A stretch of 64,000 nt of DNA from Spiroplasma litorale (GTDB lineage Bacteria; Bacillota_I; Bacilli_A; Mycoplasmatales; Mycoplasmataceae): NCBI RefSeq assembly GCF_001267155.1, contig NZ_CP012357.1, positions 310,001-374,000 on the forward strand, written 5' to 3'. The notes beneath the pieces are model-generated. The model ran no database searches, was not told the DNA's origin, and saw only the letters and a program-made list of their open reading frames with translations. Both the position numbers and the translations under genes were made by a program. Each line of letters opens with the position of its first letter. The first letter of the stretch is position 1. This document shows, piece by piece, positions 11,152-21,944 of the stretch.

Positions 11152-12285
11152 ATGAAAAAAGTTGAATGATTAATAAATAGTAAATTAGGAAATTTGTATA
11201 CAGCAAGGTTTTTAAAATCTAAACATGTAAATATGGTTTCTGAAACTGACTATTTAGCGCGATTAAAAAGTGTGTGTAAAGCAACTTTTAGTATGCCCTT
11301 TCAGTTCATATGGTTTTTATTTTATGTTTATGCAGCTTTTATTGCATCTAAACAATATGGTTATGCAATTTCAAATGGTGTTGAAGATGCTTGATTATAC
11401 AGTGATCAAATAAATCTATTGAATCTTTTAGCTGGAATTCAAGTTTATCATATGATAATTTTAGCAACCGTAATAATAGTAATGCTAAACATGACTTTAG
11501 GTAAAGGCACAACAATATTTGTTACAATTTTTAATGCTTTATACATTTGTGAATTATTATTTTATGCAAGTTTAATTTTTATATTTGATTGAGTAGGGTT
11601 AATTCACAAATTCTCAGATGTTTCAGAGTTCCTTAAAGCGTTGCAAACACAATGGATTTGAATTTTTGCAATAATAATAGGTATTTTTTCTTTTGTTCCA
11701 TTGAAAACAATCTTTGTTGATTTAAATATGTGAAAAAGAGAATGGGTAAGAATTGATAGATATCGTAAAACTGAAGATCGAGAAAATGCATTCATATTTA
11801 AAACTTGAGTTACTAAAGGGGAAATTAAAGCTAGAATATTAATGATTACAACAGGTTGACTATGTATATTGATTGCAAGTGTATTTCAATTATTTGATAT
11901 TTTTATGACTACAGATTTTCAAGTTCTTAAATATGTTATTTTATTTTTTGGTTACTTTGTATTTGTGTCTGCTTATGTAATTCCATATAATATATATAGT
12001 GTTGCATTTTATTGATTAAATTTTGCATTATTATTTGGTTTATTATGTTACAGCCTTTATGTTATTGAAAATGTTGCTTGAAAAGATGAACAATATTATA
12101 AGTATTTATTAGCTTTAGTTATAATACCTTTTATAATAAGTTTGAGATCTGCAATTTATTATACTTGGTCTTTAAAAGGAAGACATGAAATTAAAGCCGT
12201 AACTATTAATCTTTTTGAAAATGAAGGTGATTTCGAAAAATACTTAGAAGAAGAAAAAATTAAACAAAGTGACGACATAATATAG
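11152..12285 (+). CDS. Polytopic membrane protein, unknown function
   Basis: The 377-residue protein has about eight to nine hydrophobic segments between residues 45 and 345, with a basic loop after the fourth or fifth (DLNMWKREWVRIDRYRKTEDRE) and an acidic, charged tail (EKYLEEEKIKQSDD). It starts 9 bases after the previous membrane gene, with GAGG as ribosome binding site. The pair may form one complex. No known family is recognised. It ends 12 bases before era, and the era ribosome binding site (TAGAGGAG) overlaps its stop. Confidence 0.75.
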
Positions 12286-12297
12286 AGGAGAAAAAAC

Positions 12298-13200
12298 TTG
12301 GAAAATTTTAAATCAGGATTTATAAGCATAGTTGGTAGACCAAATGTGGGTAAATCAACATTACTTAACACAATTTTAGGTAAAAAAATATCTATAGTAA
12401 CAAACAAAGCGCAAACTACTAGAAACAAAATTAATGGTATATTGACCAAAGATGATTTCCAGGCAGTATTTTTAGATACGCCCGGTATACACACGCCTAA
12501 GCATGAACTAGGTAAATTTATGAATAAGGTAGCTCTATCATCTGTTAAGGGAGTTGATGTAATATTATTTTTAGCACCAGCTGATGAAGTTATAGGTGAA
12601 AATGACAAATTTATATTAAAAAATCTTGCTAAAGTTGAGGCACCAGTATTTTTGGTGATTACAAAAACTGATTTAGTTTCAAAAGATCAATTAGATTTAA
12701 AAATTAGAAGTTGAAAACAAGAAAATTTTAATTTTAAAGAAGTTATATTAATTTCAAATAATAATTTTGATAGTATATCTAATTTACTTTCGATTATCAA
12801 AAACGAACTACCTAGTACAGGAATTAAGTATTATCCAAATGATGACATAACAGACCAACCAGAACGTTTTTTAATCAGAGAAATTATAAGAGAAGAATTG
12901 CTATTACAAACAGATAAAGAAGTTCCATTCTCCATTGCTATTCTTATTGATAAACTTGAAGAGGATAAAAGAATTATAAGAATATTAGCCACAATTTACT
13001 GTGAAAGAAAATCACAAAAACCAATTATTATTGGAAATAAAGGTAGTAGAATTAAAAATATCGGTATTGAGTCTAGAAAAAAAATTGAAGAATTGTTTGG
13101 AAAACAAGTTTATTTAGAACTTTTTGTAAAAATTAAAGAAAATTGAAGAAGTTCCCCATCGTTAATAAAACAACTAGGGTATGATAAAGATACTTATTAG
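12298..13200 (+). CDS. era: GTPase Era, 30S assembly
   Basis: Era binds the 3' end of 16S rRNA and checks late small-subunit assembly. The 300-residue product has G1 GRPNVGKST (residues 13-21), G2 near TTRNKING, G3 DTPGIH, G4 TKTD and a C-terminal KH domain with GNKGSRIKNIG. The start is TTG at 12298, supported by GAGGAG 7 bases upstream and by the usual family N-terminus (FKSGFISIVGRPN). UGA codons at 12712 and 13144 are Trp. It keeps the Firmicutes order era-recO-glyS. Confidence 0.96.
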
Positions 13201-13208
13201 GAATTATA

Positions 13209-13988
13209 ATGAGCACAAACTTAATTAATGGAATTGTAATTGATAACACTGATTATGAAGACTATGCAAAAGTTGTTACTATATATTCAAATTTATACGG
13301 TAAATTATCTTTCTATGCTCCAGGAGTTAATAAATCAAATTCAAAGAATAAGAACTCTATTCAATTGTATTGTTTAAGTGAATTTGAAATATTCAAATCA
13401 CGTACAAAAAATACTTTGAGTAAGTTAAAAACTGGGACCTTATTAGAAAGTTTTTATAAAATATCTAAAAATTATTTAAATTACATATATTCTTCAATTA
13501 TTTTAAAAGTGCTTTTGCAAATTGATGAAATTTCTTTTAAACATAATCAAATTTTTGAAATTTCATTATTTGCTTTGCGTAATATTTCGAAGGAAAATAA
13601 CTCTTTTTTAAACTATTTAGTATTTTTATTTGAAGTTTTAAAATTAACAGATTATAGTTTAAAACTAAAAAAATGTGCTAGATGTAGAAAATCTATTAGT
13701 ATTGTTAGATTTGATTATGTTGAAAATGAACTTATATGCAAAAGTTGTATTAAAAAAGATGAACAAATTCAACCATATTCTTTTTTAGAGTTACTAAGAA
13801 TTTTTGATACTAAAGAAAAAGATGTGATTGTCAAAATTAAATTTAACACAAATGATTTATTAATTTTACATAGTATACTGGTAGACTTTTTTGAGGATAT
13901 AATTGGTTTTGATTTAGGACCTATCAAATTGCTTAAATCAAACCCTTCATTCACATATGACAAACAAGTTGCAGATCAATATAAATAA
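13209..13988 (+). CDS. recO: DNA repair protein RecO
   Basis: RecO works with RecR to load RecA onto SSB-coated single-stranded DNA. The 259-residue product starts with the OB-fold segment (NGIVIDNTDYEDYAKVVTIYS) and has the four-Cys zinc knuckle typical of Gram-positive RecO, CARC starting at Cys156 and CKSC ending at Cys180. Length is normal. It lies 8 bases after era with AGGAATT before the ATG, so the two are co-transcribed. Confidence 0.92.
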   Translation: MSTNLINGIVIDNTDYEDYAKVVTIYSNLYGKLSFYAPGVNKSNSKNKNSIQLYCLSEFEIFKSRTKNTLSKLKTGTLLESFYKISKNYLNYIYSSIILKVLLQIDEISFKHNQIFEISLFALRNISKENNSFLNYLVFLFEVLKLTDYSLKLKKCARCRKSISIVRFDYVENELICKSCIKKDEQIQPYSFLELLRIFDTKEKDVIVKIKFNTNDLLILHSILVDFFEDIIGFDLGPIKLLKSNPSFTYDKQVADQYK

Positions 13989-14001
13989 CACTTATAGTTG
14001 G

Positions 14002-14030
14002 TTGACATAGTGTTGTATTTATTGTTAAAT
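14002..14030 (+). promoter_or_regulatory. Putative glyS promoter
   Basis: TTGACA at 14002-14007 and TTAAAT at 14025-14030 are separated by 17 bases, the best sigma-A-like -35 box seen in this region. It lies just after the recO stop. A transcript from here would meet the hairpin at 14046-14073 before reaching glyS. Confidence 0.5.
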
Positions 14031-14045
14031 TACAATTGTATTTAC

Positions 14046-14073
14046 AAATGCAAACTAAGTTTGCGTTTTTTTT
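14046..14073 (+). terminator. Terminator or attenuator in front of glyS
   Basis: The stem core is GCAAAC / GTTTGC (14050-14055 with 14059-14064), extended by A-T and G-U pairs to about 10 bp, with a TAA loop and eight T after it. It ends about 15 bases before the glyS ATG. It may simply end the era-recO transcript, but a promoter-like pair lies upstream of it. The leader is far too short for a normal T-box. Confidence 0.7.
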
Positions 14074-14088
14074 ATGTAGGAGAATTTA

Positions 14089-15462
14089 ATGGCTTTAGAT
14101 TTTGAAAAATTAATAGCGCATTTAAAAGCACAGGGATTTATATTTCAAGGTTCTGAAATATATGGTGGACTTGCAAATTCATGGGATTATGGTCCATTGG
14201 GTGCTGAATTAAAATATAAATTAAAAAATCAATGATGAAATTTTTTTGTTAGAAGAAATAAATATAACATTGGTATTGATACTTCAATAATATTAAATAC
14301 AAATGTTTGAAAAGCTTCAGGTCATTTAGGAAATTTTAATGATCCTCTAATTGACTGTAAAAATTGCAAGTCAAGATTTAGGGCTGATAAACTAATTGAA
14401 GAAAAGTTTCCAAATGTTAATGCTGGAACTTTTAGCAATGAGGAATTAGAAAATTATATTAAAAAAAATAATATAAAATGTCCTAAATGTAATGAAATAA
14501 CTTTTACAAATATTAGACAATTTGATCTAATGTTTAAAACTTTTCAAGGACCAATTGAAGACGATACTGCAAAAGTATATTTAAGACCAGAAACAGCACA
14601 AGGAATTTTTGTGCAATACAAAAATACACAAAGATCATTGAGAAAGAAACTACCTTTTGGAGTTGGGCAAATTGGTAAGTCATTTAGAAATGAAATTACA
14701 CCAGGTAATTTTATTTTTCGAACTAGAGAGTTTGAACAAATGGAATTAGAATTTTTCTTTTCGCCTAATGACAAATATAATTGATTTGATCATTGATTAA
14801 ATGAAGTTAATGAATTTTTAATGAATGAATTAAAAATAAATAAAAATAATTATGTAATACGTGAACATGATAAAGATGAATTATCTCATTATTCTAACAA
14901 AACTGTTGACATAGAATACAATTTCCCATTTGGAAGAGGCGAATTATGAGGTATTGCTCACAGATCAAATTTTGATTTATCTCAGCATCAAAAATTTAGT
15001 GGAGAAGACTTAAGTTATTTAGATCCTGAAACAAATGAAAAATACATCCCAAATGTAATTGAACCAAGTGTTGGTGTTGAAAGACTAATGCTTGCATTGT
15101 TATGTGATGTATTCTATGAAGAAAAAATCAATGAAAATGATACTAGAACAATTCTTAAACTACCTATAAAACTAGCTCCATTTTTAGTAGCGGTATTACC
15201 ATTACAAAAAAAACAATCTTCATTTTCTATAAACTTGTTTGAAAACTTATTAAAAAATTTTGATGCAACTTATGATGAAACTGGCAACATTGGTAAAAGA
15301 TATAGGAGACAAGATGCTATAGGAACTCCTTTTTGTATAACTGTTGACTTTGATACTGAATTAGATAATTCAGTCACAATTAGGGATAGAGATACTATGA
15401 ACCAAGATAGGGTTGCAATAAAAGACATAAATTTATATCTATATAATAAAATAAATAATTAA
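14089..15462 (+). CDS. glyS: Glycine-tRNA ligase, single-chain (alpha2) type
   Basis: The enzyme charges tRNA-Gly. The 457-residue product is the homodimeric class II type: motif 2 region [20 protein letters not shown], the glycine-pocket segment [16 protein letters not shown], a four-Cys element (CKNC about residue 87 and CPKC about 131), motif 3 PSVGVERLM and a C-terminal anticodon-binding domain. Bacillus has the unrelated two-subunit glyQ-glyS at this place, while staphylococci and mollicutes carry this type. TAGGAG precedes the ATG. UGA codons at several positions are Trp. dnaG follows after 12 bases. Confidence 0.96.
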
Positions 15463-15474
15463 AAGAGGTATAGT

Positions 15475-17361
15475 TTGATAATAAAGCAAGATCAAATTGA
15501 TAAGGTTCTAAACAATGCAAATATTGTGGATATCATATCTAATTACATTGATTTAAAAAAAAGAGGACGCAATTACGTGGCGATTTGTCCATTTCACGAT
15601 GATTCTGACCCCTCATTAAATGTATCGATAGATAAAAAAATATTTAAATGTTTTGTTTGTGGTACTGGTGGAAATGTGATTACTTTTGTACAAGAGTTTA
15701 ATAATCTATCTTTCTTTGAAGCTTTGATATTAATTGCAAAAGAACTAAAAATAACTATTTCAGGTATACAAGATTTTAATATAAAAAAAAGCAATAATAC
15801 CTTAGAAGCGAAACTTTATGAATTAAACCAATCTGTAACAAATTTATTTAATGGTTTGCTTGCATCTAACCAATCAATTGGTGCACAAAACTACCTTTTG
15901 AAAAGAAAAATAACTCCAAATCAAATCTCAAGATTTAAAATTGGGTACTGTCCTAAAACTATCGATGTTTATGATTACTTAATAAAATGCGGATTCTCAC
16001 ATGAACTGATTGTGGAATCGGGAGTTATATATCAAAAAGGGTCAAAATTCTCACCATTTTTTGAAAATAGAATTATATTTCCGATAATGGATTCGGATTC
16101 AAACATAATTGGTTTTTCGGGAAGAGCTATTAATGATATAGATAAACCAAAATACAAAAATAGCATAGAAAATAAAATATTTAAAAAATCAAATCTAGTT
16201 TATAATTTTAATAATTCTAAAAAGAAGGTAAAAATATTAAATGAAATAATAATTTTAGAGGGCTTTATGGATGTAATAAGTTTAGATAAAATTGGCATTG
16301 AAAATAGTGTTGCTATTATGGGCACAACGCTATCTGAATTTCATATTAAACAATTTGCTTCTATTACTAAAAATTTTAAATTATTTTTAGATAATGATGA
16401 TGCAGGAATTAAGGCTACGGCTAAAATTGCTAAAATTCTAATGCAAAAAGATATTAAAGTTACAATTGTAAATAATGATTCATTAAAAGACCCTGATGAA
16501 TTGGTTTTTGATAATAAGATTGATTATATTAGAAAAATTATTTCTGAAGCACGACACCCAATTGATTTTTTTATTGATGTTTATAAAAAAGATTTAAATA
16601 TGAGTGATAATAGTAGTTTAAATGACTTTATTAATAATATTTTTGACATATTAAAGTATGAAAAAAACAATATATTGTTTGAAAATGCAATTTCAAAAGT
16701 TTCAGAAGTAACAAATATTGAACGAAATGTACTTAAAGATTCGTTTTTAAATAGCGAAAAAAAAGAAATAAATAAACGTAATGAAATACATAAAAATAAT
16801 CCAGAAAATGTTGTTTTTTCAGATATTGAAGATACATATTTTGATTATTTTGAAAAACCACAAACAAAGATAATTTCAAATGTTGAAGATAATTTAAAAT
16901 ATCTAAAAAACTCAAAGAATTTTGCAGAAGCATGAATAATATGAAATCTATTAGAAAGTGACGATCTACTAGAAGAAATTGAAAAAAATATAAATAAGAT
17001 ACAAGGAGTTATTTCAAAAAAAATTATTACTTTTATCTTAGAACAATATACAAGCAAAAATTATTTTGGAAACAATTGAGAAATTATAGCAAATAAAATT
17101 AAAGATGTTAATAAATTATATTGTGAGAAAATATTTGAAATAAAAAATCAATACTTTACATACCTAAAAAAAACTTTAACAAAAAAAGGTATATATGATT
17201 GTTTTGATGTAATTGAATTATATAGAATTCAATTAGAAATTGAAGAGTTCAACAATAAAATTAAAGTTTCTAATAGTCTTGAATTAAAGAAAAGTTATTT
17301 AGAACATATTGAATATTTAAGAGAACAAAGAAATATAATTTATCAAAAAAGGAGAAATTAA
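15475..17361 (+). CDS. dnaG: DNA primase
   Basis: DnaG makes the RNA primers for both strands. The 628-residue protein has the CHC2 zinc ribbon Cys38-His41-Cys59-Cys62 (CPFH, CFVC), then the RNA polymerase core with TOPRIM motifs EGFMDVI (Glu about 262) and DNDDAG (about 307), and a long C-terminal part that would bind the helicase. The start is TTG with AGAGG upstream, the only start that gives the normal N-terminus (IDKVLNNANIVDIISNYIDLKKRG). The C-terminal third needs UGA read as Trp. The rpoD ribosome binding site lies inside its last codons. Confidence 0.96.
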
Positions 17362-17363
17362 AA

Positions 17364-18752
17364 ATGGCATTAGGTAATAAAAAATATAATAGTTTTCAGG
17401 AATTTAAAGATAGTTTATGAATATATTTAGAAAAAAATGATAATGAAATCGCACAAGAGGAAATACAAGATGTATTAAATAAAAACTTCGAAGATATTGA
17501 TGAAGAAGAAATAGCACAATTATTTCAAGATTTAACTGAAAAAGATGTTGTCTTTACTGATGAAATTGTTGATGAAGAAGATTTAGAAGACTTATCAGAC
17601 GAAAAAGTAGATTTAACAGATTTAGAAGATGGATTTAAATCAAGAGACAATGAAAGAAAAACTTTAAAACAAGCAAACATTAATAGTGGTCCTGTAAAGT
17701 ATAGAGTTGGAGGAATTAGCAACGAAACAAAAATCCAAGACATTATCAAATCATATTTTAACCAAATTGGATCATCAAAAATATTAAGTAAGGATGAAGA
17801 AGTTGAATATGCAAAAATGTTAGAATCAAGTGATCCCGACGAAATAAAAGAAGGAAGAGATAAACTTATTACTTCAAATTTAAAACTTGTTATTTCGGTT
17901 GCTAGAAAACATTTAAATAGAGGGTTGGATTTTGCAGATCTTATTGAAGAAGGAAATATTGGTTTAATGAAAGCTGTAGATAAGTTTGATTATAAAAAAG
18001 GTTTTAAATTTTCTACATATGCAACATGATGAATTAGACAAGCAATTACCAGAGCTATTGCAGATCAGGCTAGAACAATAAGAATCCCAGTACATATGGT
18101 TGAAACAATTAATAAACTTACAAGAATTGAAAGACAACTTACTCAAGAACTTGGTAGAGAACCGACACCAAAAGAAATTGCAAAAGTTTTTGGTAAAGGA
18201 ATAACTGCTCAAAAAGTGGTAGAAATTAAAAAACTATCAATTGAACCAATAAGTCTTGAGAAACCTTTCGGAGATGAAGATGACACTCATTTTGGAGATT
18301 TTGTTGAAGATAAAGATATTTCTTCACCAGATGATTACGCTGAAAAAGAAGCGCTAAGAGAAGTGATGGATGATGTATTTGCAGAGATATTAGCTCCAAG
18401 AGAAGAAAAAGTTGTTAGAATGAGATTTGGAATTTTACCAACAAAATTAAGAACTTTAATCAGACTTGCTAAAGAGTGTGAAGATGAAACTTATGAAGAT
18501 TTAACAAAAGAGGTAGCTAATTTAGATATACACTATGATACACCAATTGAAAAAATCCAAAAATTTAGAAATTCATTAATTCAATTACATTTGTCAAAAT
18601 ATGATTCTCCAAAAACATTAGAAGAAGTTGGGAAAGAATTGAAGGTAACAAGAGAAAGAATCCGACAAATTGAAGCTAAAACAATTCGTAAGTTTAGACC
18701 AACAGCTTCAAATCAAAAAGCTAAAGTTTTAAAAGATTTTTTTAAAGGTTAA
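17364..18752 (+). CDS. rpoD: Primary RNA polymerase sigma factor
   Basis: This is the housekeeping sigma-70 factor (SigA). The 462-residue protein has an acidic region 1, region 1.2-2 with [19 protein letters not shown] and the promoter-melting/-10 helix FSTYATWWIRQAITR (first Trp of the WW pair is UGA, about residue 222), region 3, and region 4.2 [18 protein letters not shown]. Between region 4.1 (RMRFGI, about 352) and 4.2 (TLEEVGKE, about 417) there is an extra segment of about 50 residues not present in Bacillus SigA. It starts 2 bases after dnaG, as in the classic macromolecular synthesis operon. Confidence 0.96.
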
Positions 18753-18764
18753 AGAGGAAAAAAT

Positions 18765-19469
18765 ATGAGTTTTTTAACACCAAGATTATTTGCGCTTGCA
18801 AAATTGATTAATGAAGACGATATTGTAGCTGATATTGGAACTGATCACGCTTATTTGCCAATTTATTTAGCAAAAGATAGAAAAGCAAAAAAAATTTATG
18901 CAACAGACATATCTGAAGGACCACTTAACACAGCTATAAATAATATACGTTCATTTGGAGTTGAAAATATAATAGAGACTAAACTAGCAGATGGTATTGA
19001 ATGAACAAAAAATAATAAATTTGTTATAAATACTTGCATTATTTCGGGTGTTGGTAGTAACACAATGCTAAATATATTAAGTAATGATAACAAAAATATT
19101 GATAGTTATATTTTTTGTACTAACACTAGTCTTGAAAAAATAAGAGAATGATCAAAAAATAAAAAATATTTTATAGAATCTGAAACTTTAGTTGAAGATA
19201 ATGAAATAATATATGAAATTATAAAAGTTAATAAATTTGCCGGAAAAAGAGTTAAAAATAAGAAAGATCAGTATTTTGGACCTTGATTAAGAAGAGAAAA
19301 TAATAAAATGTTTATTAACAAATTGATATTAGAAGATGAAAAACTAAGAAATATTATCAATCAAATTCCAAAAGAAGATAAAAAATTAAAACAACTTATC
19401 AAATATAAAAAACTTATAAATTCAACACTTAAGAGAGGTATTAAACTTAATGACAAAAATAAAAACTAA
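18765..19469 (+). CDS. trmK: tRNA (adenine22-N1)-methyltransferase
   Basis: TrmK methylates N1 of A22 in tRNA. The 234-residue product has SAM motif I VADIGTDHAYLPIYL, the acidic ribose-binding turn ATDISEGPL, and the family's GVGSNTML segment (usual GMGGxLI), then a basic helical C-terminal tail. AAGAGG precedes the ATG 12 bases after rpoD. It overlaps the next gene by 20 bases. The rpoD-trmK-yqfO order is the Bacillus order. Confidence 0.88.
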
Positions 19470-20244
19470 TGTGTTAATTAACTATTTAAATGATTTATTT
19501 CCAAAATATTTGGAAGCAGAATGAGATAAAGCTGGGTTTCAATTAGAAGAAGTTTACAATATGAAAAGTCAAGATGAAATATCTGGGATTGTAATATGTT
19601 TAGATGTTACAAAGGATGTTGTAGATTATGCTATTGAAGTAAATGCAAATTTAATAATTAGTAGACATCCGTTTATATTTAATGATATTGAAATTGAATT
19701 AAAAAATAAAAACAAAAAATTAATCTATGATTTGCTTGTTGAAAAAGAAATTCAAATATTTTCAGTTCACACAAATTATGACAATAGTTCTAATCAAGGC
19801 TTGGTAAGTCTGTTAGAAACACAATTTAATATTAAAAGCAGTAATATAATTGGTGAAAATGAAAAATATTTTGAAATAGAATTTTTAAGAGAAATGCAAG
19901 CTAGTGAAATAACTGAAAAACTTATTTTTATTTTTGGAAGTTCAAACCCTTTAATAACTGATAACTTTAATTTAGAAAAAGAGTTTATAAAATTTTATAT
20001 TGCTACCGGATCTGCTGGAAACATTATAAAAGATATGAACTTAAAAGATATTTTTTATGTTACTGGTGAAGCAAAATGAAATGAGTGACTATATGCTAAT
20101 CAAAATAATGTTAGCATGTTAACTCTTGGTCATTACATGGAAAACTATTTTATTGATGATATTCAAAATAAAATTCTTAAAACATTTAATGAATTAAAAG
20201 TATTAACTTTTGATATTAAAAATCAATTTAAAAGGTTTAATTAA
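19450..20244 (+). CDS. Nif3/YqfO-like dinuclear-metal family protein
   Basis: The 264-residue protein belongs to the Nif3/DUF34 family by its segments LIISRHPFIF, VHTNYDNS, ATGSAGN, VTGEAKWNEWL and LTLGHYMEN. The family usually has a two-metal site. Here it seems eroded: the usual HH pair reads Arg72-His73, the usual H-H-E segment reads W-N-E, and the Glu four residues after the GH histidine is Asn, while Asp111 and His228 remain. It starts inside trmK (ATG at 19450, AGAGAGG upstream) so the two are coupled. Its end overlaps the convergent ispH by 8 bases. Exact function is not known for the family. Confidence 0.85.
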
Positions 20245-21112
20245 AACTTTCAAGAAATGCAATAACTTCGTTTTGAATTAAACTTGGTGTAGAAGCTCCT
20301 GCTGTAACAGCTACATTAACTATATTATTTAAGGTATTTAAATCAATATCATTTTTTGAATTAATTCTTATTGAATTTATGCCTTTATTTTTTGCTAATT
20401 CAACTAATTTAAGAGTGTTATTGCTTCTTTCATCTCCAACTACAAATAATAAATCTACACTAGAAGGATCTAATTCTAGAACTGCTTTTTGTCTTTGTAA
20501 TGTTGCATCGCAAATGTCATTTTTATAAATAACGTTTTTATACATAGAATTAATTTTATTAAAAATTTTCTCTGTATCAATTATTGAAAGAGTAGTTTGA
20601 TTTGTTACAACAATATCAGTCAACGGACTCAAATTTATATTTTCAACTTCAAGTTCATTTGTTACTAAATGAATTTTTTTTTCATCTATTGATGTTAAAG
20701 CAATTGTTTCTGGATGACCATGTTTTCCAATGAATATAATATCGAAGCCCAATTCTAAATAATCTTTAATTAATTCCTCGGTTTCTAAAACTCATTTGCA
20801 TTTTGTATCAACAACTGTTAAACCTTTTTTTAATGCTAGATCAATTACTTTATCGTTAGTTCCATGAGCAGAAAATATTACAACGCTTCCCTTAGGGATT
20901 GATTCAATTAGTTCCAATCTTGTTTTTTTTCAATCATCTAAAACAATTATGCCACTCTTTTCTAGTTCTTCCACAACAATCTTGTTATGAACTAAAAGAC
21001 CAATCATATAAATATTTTTATTTGGATAATTTTTGATGGTATCTTTAGCCATTTTAATAGACTTTACAACTCCAAGACAATAACCTCTCGGAGTAACTTT
21101 TATTACATTCAT
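20237..21112 (-). CDS. ispH: 4-hydroxy-3-methylbut-2-enyl diphosphate reductase
   Basis: IspH (LytB) does the last step of the MEP isoprenoid pathway, making IPP and DMAPP with an iron-sulfur cluster. The 291-residue product has the three cluster cysteines in GYCLGV (Cys12), DTKCKWV and NDICDATLQRQ, plus the active-site segments SAHGTN and GKHGHPE. One UGA before the window-left half is Trp. CCTC on the plus strand just outside the start gives a GAGG ribosome binding site. In Bacillus this gene lies downstream of yqfO in the same direction; here it is inverted and convergent. Other MEP genes are not in this window. Confidence 0.92.
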
Positions 21113-21190
21113 AAAAACCTCTTAAGTAATATATATTATAATTAATATAATATTATATTAAAATAATTTAAAATAATAATTGGAGGAAAT
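21113..21190. promoter_or_regulatory. Divergent promoter region between ispH and the next gene
   Basis: The 78 bases between the two divergent starts are almost pure A/T and hold two TATAAT boxes on the plus strand (21137-21142 and 21146-21151) and similar sequences on the minus strand. GGAGG stands before the right-hand ATG and GAGG before the ispH ATG. No -35 box can be named with confidence. Confidence 0.4.
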
Positions 21191-21907
21191 ATGAAAAAAA
21201 TATCAGGTTTCTTAATTAAGTTAAAACCCTACAAAAGGTTATATAAAATATTTTGACTTCTTTTTACTTTGGTATCTCTTTTTTTATTTCAAATTTTTAT
21301 GCTATTATGCTCAACTATCGTTGAACACAATAATAGTGGATTTTATTATTGAATAAGGGGGTTCCATTCTTTGTTAATTGATAGTAGAAATGAACCTAAT
21401 TCAGCTCAAGGATTTATTTTTGCAGCAACAATAATTGGAGCAATACCTTCTATACCAATAATTCCTTTTTTATATTTTATATTTATGAATTGATTTATTC
21501 AGGAAAAATTAAGTAATAAGTATATAAATGTACCAAAAGATAAATACTTATATTGGTCTAAATATATACATTTTACGTCAATTGCAATAGTTTTTTTTGT
21601 CTTATTTGGTTTACTATCATATATTGCAGGTGGGGGCATTTTACCTCATCAAACTTTTTATGCTATACCATTTGCGTTTTCTGACAATTTTTCAGAAAGA
21701 ATTGGTGGTATTTCAGCATTTTTATATTATGGAGTAGGCTGTGTTTTTCTTTTAATAATGATTGTTTGAAATATAATAATAGTTTTCTCATGAGTTTTTA
21801 AAAAAATTGGAATTTTGCTTGAAAAATGAAAAAATGCTAGATTGCTTAAAAAAGAACAAAAAATGGCTAAAAAAATTGAAAAAGTTGAATCTAAAAAAAT
21901 AAAATAA
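21191..21907 (+). CDS. Membrane protein, unknown function
   Basis: The 238-residue protein has four to five membrane segments (about residues 20-42, 75-100, 118-142, 172-200) and a strongly basic coiled tail (KWKNARLLKKEQKMAKKIEKVE). TGGAGG precedes the ATG. Nearly all its Trp codons are UGA. No family is recognised. It is followed after 37 bases by a large lipoprotein gene with its own TATAAT-like sequence, so the two may or may not be co-transcribed. Confidence 0.75.
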
Positions 21908-21944
21908 TATTGTTATAATATAATAATACAAAAGGGGTCTTACA

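Noticed and set aside
12159-12608. 149-codon minus-strand ORF over the start of era
   Set aside because: It is a shadow of the conserved Era G domain, has no ribosome binding site and no recognisable protein pattern.
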